Positions 31,250 to 43,700 of a DNA stretch of 64,000 bases are shown here, in pieces; position 1 is the stretch's first letter, and each line of letters starts with the position of its first letter. This DNA is from Paraspadella gotoi (taxonomy: Eukaryota; Chaetognatha), in the NCBI GenBank assembly GCA_051294375.1, contig CM119266.1, positions 18,222,087 to 18,286,086 of the forward strand, given 5' to 3'. The notes under the pieces are model-generated. The model made no database searches. It was not told where the DNA came from and saw only the letters and a program-made list of their open reading frames with translations. The position numbers and the translations under genes were made by a program.

Positions 31250-31405
31250 TTAAATAGCCTGGCTAAGGGCCAAAACAACTTCGGTACAATCGTCGAGCCA
31301 AAGGCCTTCAACCGGAACCAACTGGCACGCCCCGGATCGAAGAGGAGGAATCGAGGTCAGTTTCTGGAGAATTAGCGGATTCCTGCGTCCGTTAGAGAGA
31401 GTTAG

Positions 31406-31455
<50 letters not shown>

Positions 31456-31686
31456 GATTATTAGGAAAGAAATCCTTAATTAAGCAAGAAGCATCGAGGT
31501 AAGAGGCAATGAACTTACCTGAACGGACCACGACGCAAAGAGAAAACGCGGAGACTCGAGAAGGTGATGCATAAATCCTAGAAAAGAAAAGAGAAAATAT
31601 TAAAAATTTAATATCAAAATTAAGAGTGTTAGATTACCATAAAAACCCAGTGCTCTCTTGTTTATGAACAAATTCGATCTCTTTTT

Positions 31687-31726
<40 letters not shown>

Positions 31727-34700
31727 CTTCAAGTTGTTAATAATGAAATCTATGAGAGAACAAATTCGATCGTCGTCCACGTTTTCCCTCTCCTGCTTGT
31801 CCCCTATCATCGCGACTGTAGCCAAAAACGAGTACGAATAATTCCTGAAATGAAATGTTTCGGGTAAGTCAATCTCCGTTCCTCTCCTCCCCGAACATAT
31901 TCCTACCTGGAAAGATTGATGCAGTGTTCAACGATCTGCAGTTTGAGCTTGAAGACTCCGAGGGAACAGTTTGTCTCTCTGAAATGGGAACTTCTCGATC
32001 CGTCGATCGGCAGAGGGAGCATCGCCGTACACTGAGTAGTGAGGATGATCACGTTATAAATTTACACTCTATTACTACCATTGGACAATGGACAATTGGA
32101 CAAAGGTCTTCTTACCTGCCATTGTAAAGACGCGCCCTTGGGTAATTCTGGAACAAGGACGAACAAACGCATGGAGTGCGACGTGTTTGAGCTGCTCTTT
32201 TCCTAAGAAAAAAAAAAAAATTAAAAACTAACACACTATATATATCATATATATATATAATATATATATATTATTATATATATATATCTCTCCTCAATCC
32301 CTCCCTCTAACCTTAACGCTCATCTGTTTCCGTAGAACCCTCTTCCACTCGCGCATGGCGACGGCGACGGCCGAGGATTTTGTGACGTAACAAACGGCGC
32401 TGAAGACATTGTTGACGTTGATATGATTTCTCGGGACACCGGGGGCGTTGCCGTGGGCCGTCACGTGAAGAACACGAGAAATGTGACGCATCACGAGCGC
32501 AGCCTGACGGACAAAAATAATTGTTTACATAAAATAATATCAGTAATAATAATAATAATAATATCAATAATATCAATAACCGCAATCCACTAAAATTGAT
32601 TAAAACAAGTTTGAGCAAACAATATCGGATCTGCCTACGATGATTAAGTGGTAATAAGCTAACTTGGTCAACTTGCATAATTTAATCAACTTGCATTATT
32701 TAGTCAACTGACATAATTTTGTCAGCAGGCATAATTTGGTCAACTGACATAATTTGGTCAACTGACATAATTTGGTCAACTGACATAATTTGGTCAACTG
32801 ACATAATTTGGTCAACTGACATAATTTGGTCAACTGACATAATTTGGTCAATTAACATAATTTGGTCAATTAACATAATTTTGTCAACTAACATAATTTG
32901 GTCAGCTAACATAATTTGGTCAACTAACATAATTTGGTCAACTGGCATAATTTGGTCAACTGGCATATTTTTTTCAATTGGCATAATTTGGTCAATCAAT
33001 CAATCAGAGAGAGATAGAGAGAGAGAAACTTTAAAAAATTCAAATAAATGTGTCTTTTGGTTTTCTAATTTGAACTCTTTTCCACTCCTACGATACCCAC
33101 ACACAAAATTTCTGCAATAAAATTATTTTGTCCTTTTATAACCAAATTGACATATGATGTCAGATTTCGATTAAATTCATTTTCCTCATATGTAGAAAAT
33201 CTTTTGTATTTTCTATGCCTGCGGGGTCGCACGTTCGAGGCGTCAGCCGTCGGATGAACAGATTTTGACAAGGAGCAAGGATTTTGTAGCATCTTACTAA
33301 AAGTCGAAGCGTTAAGAAAACTTCGAAAAATGTAGAATAGATTGTGAATTATTTTTATTTTTGTAGAGATAAATCCATGGCAAATCAATGAAAAGTCGAA
33401 AAAAAATGAAGACTCGAAAACAAAGTCGAAACTTGTTCAATAAAAATAAAAAATCGTTATATCAAATAAAAACTTTTCTATCAATCACAAACAACGAAAA
33501 TCATTAAAATTTCCGAACGTTATAATAATAACCTTCATATATTTTTTTAAATTCTATCATAATCCCAAAAATTTTTTTAACATTATAGAGTATTTGGATA
33601 ATATAAAATAGCTTCCATGCGTTTAACTATAAGATAAATCTTAATTTTTTTTATATTCACGATCTTTAATAAACAATATTTATACCGACTTCTGTTAGTT
33701 TGTAACCTGTTCCGCCTTCGTGGCCACCCTATGTCACTGGCGTGTTTATACCGACACCATAACCCATAACTAGCGTGACCGTGAGGGTAGTGAAACCAGA
33801 ACTCACGGTGGGTGAACGAGTACTGTAGCTGTAACAATAGGACGAGCTGAGTTTCACCAAGCTATACGGGAGGCGAATTCAGAATTCGCAACAGTACCCG
33901 TTTTTCGTGACCAGGGACCTAGGTAACCCCCCAAGGTCTCTTTTATGGAATGTGAATAGTTTCACGAATGGGTTCTTTCTGTTCCAAAAGTCGACAAAGC
34001 CTTTGTGTTACTCCGTGGAAAACGTTCGGAAAAAACTACTGGACCAGATTTATTTAAATTTGGTATGAATGATCCCAATGTTAGAGCCAAACTTTATCAA
34101 TGGGGTGGGTCAGAAGTTTGATTTGGGAACCTTCCCAAATGAAACTTCATACATTTCTGAGAAAAATTTCGATGGACTAAAATTTTCTAAAATGGCTAGA
34201 AGCACGAGTAATTAATTTTTGAATATTTATTTATAGATAGGAAATGTCTAAAAATTTTTTTTGAATTTTGTATTTTTAAAAGCAGATTCAGATAGCTAAT
34301 AAAAAGTTGTCTACACAAAGTATAATTCTTAAGTGGGTTAAAATTGGGAAAAACCTGAAAAAATCATACTCATCATCATCATCCGATGATTTTAGTAGTT
34401 TTTGTTCAATTTCAGTAATAAAACATTAAAATTTTGCAGGGTGGTGCTTATAATTTGAGCCTCTGTGTACTAGATTGGTGGGGCGAATGAGGAGTTAGGG
34501 AATTTTGCAGGAGGGGTCACCCATAGGGCCAAAAAATGGTCAAAAATCTGTGAATTTTTAAATTATTTTGGGTATGAATAGTTACATAGACGTTACTCTT
34601 TCACAAAAACATATTTATTAGTTAGTTTTGGAATAATATGGGAAAATTAAAAGTAAAATTTATGAATTTTAGTTCTACAATGTTTTTTATAAGTTTAAAA

Positions 34701-37700
34701 CCTGATGCTACTAAAAAAATTTTAAAAATGAAAAGAGATTTTAACCTTTTTTGGCCCCCCAGGGGTTCAACCCCAGGGTCCTGTCCTTTCAAGGGTTGAA
34801 TATCAAAATTCGCCTCAATAGTTTTATTTATATCGTCATTATGACTATATAGAATTTCATGAAATTCGATCGGGTAAGAGCAGTTTCTGGAAACAAAAAA
34901 AAAGAAAACCCTATATTTTATCTTTCTCTGGCCCTATTCATAAGAAATAAAATTAGACATGCATATCGTGTTACCGTTATTTTATTTTGTCCGTTTAATG
35001 AAGATACTTTTGATATGAAATAAACTTAACATTACAAAGAATTTAGATTTGGTTCATCAAAATGAATCTAACCTTTTCCGTATCCGTTCGCGAAAGACAC
35101 CAAAAAATATTTACTATACTTTAAATATTTTATAAATATAATTCATAAGTATATTATTAGTTGAACAGCTACTGGACTACTATTCTATGTTTAATTTTTT
35201 AACTGACACAGTAAAATTGGCAAAAAAAGACCATTTTAGACGCGTTCTTGATTGCATTAAAAAAGATTTTACATTATGAGAAATCCCTATTAATGGTCTA
35301 ATAAATGGCGTATCTGAATTATAATAATGTTTAAAAATTTTTGAGTAATCATTTTTTATTTATTTTTTTTATTTGTAAATCTTAAGTTTTCCTTGTGCAA
35401 TTCGTCCAATTAGAAAAAAATTCTCTCCTTACCATGTTCTTGACCATCTTTAATAATTTTGTATCTGTGTTGGGCCGCGCGGTTCCCCTTCGCGTTTGAT
35501 CGCAAAATGCAAGCTTCTTCCCTGCGGTCCTGGATTGGCGGGCCTGGACCAATCACCGTCGAGAGTTGGGAGAAGATAATTCTACCTTTTTTACCGCGGT
35601 TTCCGCGCGCAGCCATTGAGGAAACGCGTTGGTCGTAGTATTGTAGAGACATATTTGATCTTGTAGAACGGACGGCCAACCGTTTTCAAACCCAGTAGAG
35701 GTTATTTTTAACTTGTTTTTAATTTGTTTTTAATATGTTTTTACTGTTTTTAACTAGTTTTTACATTGTTTTTAATCGGTTTTTAATACGTTTATTTCGT
35801 GCCTTTTAATTGATACAATACATGTTATTTTAACCTCACTAACTTTCGAATTCCTGGCCGAGCAAATTTAGGTTTATTCAGTACAAGATCAAACAAATTT
35901 TATATTGTAAGGATTCCCATTAATGTTTTATTTAATGGTGTAAATGAATTTCAATAATTTTAAGTAATTAATGAGTAATTAATTTAATATTTTTTTAAAA
36001 GATGCAGTTTTACTGAAGATGAACTTGGATGACCATTAAAAAAGGTTATTCTACATAAATATAAAATTAATTTTATGAAATTAAAATTTAATAAACGTCC
36101 AGTACTTTGCTATAGAATGAGAGAAGAAAATTTAAAAAATATTAATCCAATGAGAAATGGTACGCATTTTTTTTGGTGGACACGGGGTAGACTTCCCATT
36201 TCACATGAAAAAGGATGTACACACAAAATACAGAATGAGCTTATGACTATGAATAACAATCGAATAGATAAAAGTCTATTATTCTCATTTGCTCTGCTCA
36301 TTATAATATTAGTATTAATAATAATGAAAGGGATAATTCTTTTAAATTTTTTTAAAAGTCATTACTCTTAGTAGGCAAAAAAGAATTGTGATAATATAGC
36401 AACAGCCGGGTTGCCTGTGATTCCCACTACATTAAAAATTAATTTTGTTATAATACTTTTATGACTGTTCACATCCCGTTGTTGATCAATGATCATACTT
36501 TTCATATAAAAAGCTTCTCATAAGATACTTAAAATCCGTAAAAACAGAGCAATGCAATAGACGGAATGACAATGAAAAAAAAAGATCCTAAATGAGAGAA
36601 ATCGGTGACTCTTTGGTCCAAAACATCAAAGAATAACGTAACTAAATCAATTTTCAAGTGCCGACATCTATCGATTTCAACCTTGACATACAGACAATTC
36701 TTAACATCTTCCAAAAATTGCCTGAACAAAGTATTCTGAGTTCCTACGTAATGGTGATAAATGAACTCTCCTAAATGAGCTCCTTGGTTAGTTTTTGACT
36801 TAGCTACCGGTTCCAGATAAAATCGTGATAAAAGTAAAAATACCGCGTGCAGTAGCGAAGTGGCGACAAACACAACCCAGCACCTATTTGTCTTTGGTCG
36901 AGGATCGAGGAGCAAAATGCTGACGAAAGGTAAAGAGGAAATGAACATTAGAAAAAGGAAACTCTCATTGAAAATAGTCAGCCTGTAAAATTCAAACAAG
37001 ATCGAAACTCTGAGGTTATTTACATCAGAATTTGTCATGTTAAACCGATTATCGTGAAAATTTGTCAATTTTACTTTAAGAAGAAATTTGACGAGTTCTC
37101 CTCTAGTACAGAAATAGGCAAAAAATGGAACGGATGCTGTCAGAAACAAAATCAGTAAACATAAAAAAATGCGATACTTCTTTTTTATAAGTTTTGGAAT
37201 TAATTTGCAACAGACCCTTAATGCTGTGAGAATGGCAAAAAGGGGAAACAAATTGGCCGTCAAATTAAAAAATCGCACGCGCTCATTTTGGAAAAAAATG
37301 AGCTGCTTTGCCAATTCTGTGCCACGAGAAACTCTCGACCGTGTTTTATTAAGAGAGTCGACGAAGGCCTCGAAGTAAAGACCGAACCCTAGAAGGGAGG
37401 CGAAAAAAGCAGTCGCGATCATACAAGTCAAAAAGGATACAGATGTTTGTTTTATGGCGATTTGGAGAGAAGTAACGTGCAGCAATCCCATGACAAGATC
37501 GATGAGCACCAAAAGAAACATAAGTTTTTCTCGGAGGATGAAAGAATGAAAAGTTTCCCAACGGTATTTTTGAAGAAAAAGAATGCTGCTTTAAGCAAGT
37601 GCGGTCATTAGAAAAAAGTTGGTCCCATTGTGAATCGCTTTGAATTATTTCTACTTCGCAAACAATAAATTCCTTGCGCCAAATATTAATGGACCTATGA

Positions 37701-40700
37701 ATCTTCAAATGAGGGATGTCACTACTAATTATCTTAATTGCAGCAAGACCCCAATTGACGACTGTTGATTGAAAGTGAAAATCATTACCACAAATCAATT
37801 TGTGCTTTTCATAAGTATATATATAACCAAGCACAAGGGTGCTGAACAAAGGCATAATAATCATCATAAAATCAGAATTTTTGTGATGTTGGAAAATGTA
37901 ACTACCTTTAATATTCACATTAAAAAAAATTATTTTTATTATTTGTTTGAATTCTACGAACGAGAAAACCCGCAAAAGCAAAAAAGGCAAAATTATTAAA
38001 AAAATTTCAGAGTATTTTGCGAAATTGATAAATATGAGATAAAGAGAAACGCTCATTCCGATTGTACCCTGAATTGTTCCTAAAATATCACTGATTGTCA
38101 ACATTTTCAAACGGGATTTAGAACCAGTGCGAGAATATTGACTTGTTCGAATATTTGAGGCAGTTTTGGCAAAGCTTACAGTTGATACTGCAGCTGATAT
38201 TATTGTAAAAGGGTTTTGAATTCTCCACTCACAAAAAAACATGTTAGAAACTAAATTATAGTTGCATTTGCACGAAATATTTAGCCTAGTGAATGAAGTG
38301 CCTTCCTTTGAGACGACGGTTCCAGAAAAACTAGATATTGGATTTGTGAAAGAATTACCGAAATAAGGTAAACAGTTTTCAGTTGTTTGTCTAGTTAATG
38401 ATGAAACAAAACAAAAATTTTGAATTAACATTTGAAGATAGGACTCGAAAATCATTTGAATCAAGTTTAATGCCAAAAAAAAGTTTTCTTTCTGAGCCAA
38501 TTCTATGTTTACAACATTTCCTTCATTCTTGTAATCTAGATATAAATCGATGCTTGTAGGAAGGTTTCCAAGACCGAATATAAATAACACAATGGTCATG
38601 TGTTTTTTCCAATTTGAATTCCAGATTCTCGGAAAGCGGTTTTTATTTTTACCGAGCACCAGCAAGCCATAGATTGAGGACAATAGGCAGTGACCAACAA
38701 CGACTGCTAACATGGCGTGACCCGAATATTTGACTTGGACCGTCGGAGAATTCAAGTAAAACGAAATAGTATGGAAGTCGGTGCCGATATCCAAAATACT
38801 TATTCCGTTGGAGACAATCAACATAAACAATTGCAAGGCGGCCATTCTGCGTGTAAACCTGTTACTGTAAGCAGCCCAACAAAATATTTGTTTCTTTAAT
38901 TTTTAGAAATTATTTTTTAGCTAGTTGTAAACTTTATGTTGAAACGAAAGCGATAAAAGAATGTGAGAAATATTGCGCGACTTCAGATGACTTATGCATA
39001 TACATTATATTAATAATCTTATATCGATTAGTTTTGCAATAATCAGATGGAGGCGACCCGCCTCGCAAAATGTTAATTATTTATTAATTATTTCAAGGTT
39101 CAATGTTCTCTATACATTTTGCAATTATATACAGTAGAGTGGAGCACTGGGGAACATAAATTTTATTTGAGTGATCAAACAAGTATATTTAGACGTGAGT
39201 TAGTATGATTAAGGAGAAAAAAATATTTTGCTTATATTGTTTGGGGAACAGTATCATTCATTACAATATATTTATAGTAATATTCTTATAAAATCATAAA
39301 TTTTCAAAAATTTTTTTTTTAATTTTTATTAGTTTCTGATTCTTTGCAAAAAGTTAGATCAAAAATATAAAATAGGTTATTAAAAATTTTAATCTTCAGC
39401 GTCAAAAATGGAAAAAAAAGGTCAAATTCTCTACTTTTTTACACTTTGTAGTAGAAACTATTATATGATGAAACTTTTTAATCATTTTTTGCAGCTTTAA
39501 CCTAAAAATATCATGTAGCATATTTTACAAAAGTTTTTCAGTTTTTTCTGGCGAATCCAAAACTTTTTAAAATTAAGAAAATATGATTTTGAAATTTTAT
39601 GATTTTATAAGGATATTACTATAAAGAAACATCAATTAATGATACTGTTATACAATTTTTTTTTGAAAAAGGGTTTATTTTTTATTACATATATAAAGGC
39701 AGCAAAAAAATATTGTTCCATCGCTCAATCTTTTCATCACTCCACCCTAATATACAGCCGACAAAAACTGTTTCATATTCATACACCAGCTACCAATCCC
39801 TCCCAACCCCACACCTGAATCCTGGCGTCAGGCGAGACAATCTCGAGTGTGGCGGGGATGAGTCCTTTATGCGCTGAGGCGAAGAGGAGGTGATCGTCGA
39901 CGACGACAGCCTGAGCGTCGGGGGCAGAGTTGGCCGGCGCCCAGTGGGAGAGAGAGGAGACGTGGAGGTAGCGGTGGCGCTAGGGTTGGGGGCAAGAGAA
40001 TGGAGAATTTGAAGGTGACGAATAACCAATTACCCATCTGTCTTCAGGACTATCGAAGGTCTGTGGGATGTCGCATAGTGAGCATTATAAAGTACTTAGG
40101 AAATAGAGGGAAAAATTATGTAATAATTCGGAGGGGAGAGAAAAACGAGAAAAACACCACTGAGGGTCGGAAGCCCCTAAAGCCAACAGTGAGATACCCC
40201 ATTCCAATGGGTACCACAGGCTGTTGCTGTTGCTATAACGGCTAGTTAAATTGTTTGAAAATTATAAATGATTTAACTTCATTGTTAATGATTAACAAAC
40301 CGATCATATGAAATTGGTACAACCAATATATTATTGTCAAAAATTTCAGTCAACAGTCAACACAATTATTAATGTCGACCAAACTCGGGATATCATTAGT
40401 CTCTCAACCTTAATTGACGTCATGACATCTCTTAACCAATCAAATAATAGGGGGGTCCTTATTTGAACCTAGCAAAGAACTCTCATCTTTCTATCGATCT
40501 AGTAATTGTTTAATTAATATTTTGTATAAACCATCTGAAGAAGTTCTATTGAAATTGTTTTATACAAATTGTGTCCCTATACTACTATATGGCTGTGAGG
40601 TAAAATCTTTTTTTACTAAAGACATGAACAGAATTAATGATGGTGTTACGAAATAACTATCTTATATCACGAAGAAATCCAGCTTCTCCACCTTTTCCCG

Positions 40701-43700
40701 ATGCTCTTTTGTCTTTTTTACTGACGCAAGAATTGCCAATTTTCAGCGATTACAGAGACATCTTTTATTTTAGACTTTGTTATATTATATATACTTAAGT
40801 ACAGATTCCGTGGTGGATTCTGATTGGTTCATCGGATTTGGATAGATTCTAATTACGATTTATCGATGTGAACTGTCAGATCTGTCATTCTTGCACCTTC
40901 TAGTTCTCTAGAAATCTCGGAATCTTTAGTTTTTAGAAACTATTTGGTAATTGCTGGATTGGTGGACTTTCTTGTGAGAGAAGCAACCTTTTTTGCTTCA
41001 GAAACAAGTAAGAAAGATTCTTTAAACTTTATATATATATATATTTGCTGAGTTTGTACTAAATGTTTTGTTATCCTTTGCCCAGGACTTCTAACTTCAA
41101 CTTCTTTTCAACTTCAACTCTTTACTTACTTACTTCAACTTTAACTCTTACAACTTTAACTTACAACTATTTGTAAAGTCCTGGGCTTCGCCTTTGCGGC
41201 CGAGACTGTCGTCCTCAACTATTGAGCGTCTTGGACCGGCGCCATCGTCTCCTCTGCGCCATTACGCCACAAATACCAACGCTTTATTTGGCGTAGAGTT
41301 AGCCCGGAAAAGTTAGCAAGTCAATGAAACCACTCTCCGAACTTAGTTCAAAACAGATGGTATCAGAAAAATATTCGATTCAACCGATGGGAAAGTATTA
41401 GAGAGCTTCAGACTTCATTTGGTGACTGTGATATTATTACCATGTTTAACCAGCGTAAAAAGAACTATTTCTAAGATCTTTATCTTCATCTTCTTTAATG
41501 ATTGAAATATTTTAATTGATAATTTGGACCTTTTTTGTCTGTGGTGGTGGTTTTCACGCAATCTTTAACATTGTTTTGTCTTTAGACTTAGCTTTATTTT
41601 GATGCTCCTGTATGTACTGAATCAACCTTGTTGAATTCGAAATAAAATGCATATATTAACGTCTCAACAGAAATGATTGACGTCATTAACGTCTATAACC
41701 GACCTGACTGACGTAATTAACTCCAATAGCGTCGAGCCATAAAACGTGAGTGGGTGGAATGTTGAGAGCGATGGTGTTTCTCGTCGCTGGGCAACCGGTA
41801 AAGAACGTTTGATACACCTGAGAAAAGGAGAAGGAAGAGAAATAGAATTAATAAAAAAGTTCATATCTAATATATTTCGTAATGCGTCACGTACAAGGTT
41901 GCACACGACAACCCTCCGCTAAAAATAAATCGTCATTTGCAAACTTGTAAAAATCTTTTTAATCTGACAAATTTTTTCTATAGTAAAAACCAAAATCATT
42001 TATCTATCCAAATTTTATATTGATTGGTTTTCATTTGAATTGGTAATGAGCAGAGAAAAGTTGACTTCAAAATCGTCTTTCATTTTAAAACTCAATTTTT
42101 TTTTCAATCTATTTTTTTTTCAATCTATTTTTTTAACTTTCTAAACATTTTTTAAATAGGTATCAATATTAATATATTCTAAATGAATAACATAATTAAA
42201 AATACTATTAATATAAAAATTAGCCTATCCAGGTGAAGTGAAAGTTTGGAATCAAAATTTAGCAGTTATATCTTGATAACTATTATATTAGTGAATACTA
42301 ATCTGTAATTGTTTTTTTTTAAATAATTATAGTAGCACAGTCAGCTTATTTTATATATAGTATTACCTTATATAATGTTAAAATTTCAAAATATTTTTTT
42401 CAATTCTGAAAACAGATTAAGATTCCTCATAAAAAGTTGGTAAAAGAAAATATAAATATTTTTCAAAAATTATATTATTAAATGGGTTAAAATTACAAAA
42501 AACTATATTTTTAAACTGGAAATTAAAAATCGGCGTCTTAAATATAGTTTTTTACATTTTTAACCAACTTCATGAAGGAATTTTTAAAAAAGAATTATAC
42601 TTTCTCATATCAACTCTTTGCAAGGAATCCAAATCCAATCTTAAAATTTAAAACTTTGCATTTGAAATTTTAGCTTATTATATACTTATTACTATGTATT
42701 AATATAGCTCACTGGTGCTCACTAATGTATAAAATTAAAAAATAAATTTAACAAAATATTTTTATTGGTTTTTATTTTCATATTTTATATGCTAAATTTA
42801 AATTTTTTTAAATTTTATTATTTTCACATCACTCTACTATCCAGGTAATCAAATCTAAGATCAATATAAATTAAAAATACTTAAAAAGCAGTTATGGAAT
42901 AATTATTAAATTATTGTTAGCCATTTTAATTTAGTTTTTCTCAAGGTTTTTTATGATACCTATATAAACAATTGGTTAGATCATTATAGTGAAAATTGGT
43001 CAGATATTTGAAAAAATATATTTTAAGATTTTATTATTTTAATTTTGATTACCTTGATTAAATATTAAATATTCTTAAATATGTCATTTTCTTCCAATTT
43101 CCAAAAGCTTTCAGAAGATATTAATATTGATACCTTTTAATGTAAAAGCTCTTTAAAAAATGTTCAGAAAGTTAGACAAAAAGATTGAAAAAAAAAAAGA
43201 TTTGAGTAAAATAAAAGACGATTTTTAAAGCAACTTTTTCCCGCTCATTGCCAAATCAAATCATAATTAATCAATATGAAATTTAGATATATAAAAGATT
43301 TTGGTTTTTACTNNNNNNNNNNTACCTATATAAACAATTGGTTAGATCATTATAGTGAAAATTGGTCAGATATTTGAAAAAATATATTTTAAGATTTTAT
43401 TATTTTAATTTTGATTACCTTGATTAAATATTAAATATTCTTAAATATGTCATTTTCTTCCAATTTCCAAAAGCTTTCAGAAGATATTAATATTGATACC
43501 TTTTAATGTAAAAGCTCTTTAAAAAATGTTCAGAAAGTTAGACAAAAAGATTGAAAAAAAAAAAGATTTGAGTAAAATAAAAGACGATTTTTAAAGCAAC
43601 TTTTTCCCGCTCATTGCCAAATCAAATCATAATTAATCAATATGAAATTTAGATATATAAAAGATTTTGGTTTTTACTACAGAAAAAATCTTTCAGATTA

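Noticed and set aside
32700-33120. ORFs with SVDQIM or STDIIW repeats, or a CRISPR-like array
   Set aside because: It is a contiguous 18-bp minisatellite without unique spacers, in a eukaryotic intron.
36075-36371. Plus-strand 98-codon frame
   Set aside because: It has AT-rich composition, a Lys/Ile/Leu-rich product, no recognised domain and no splice context.
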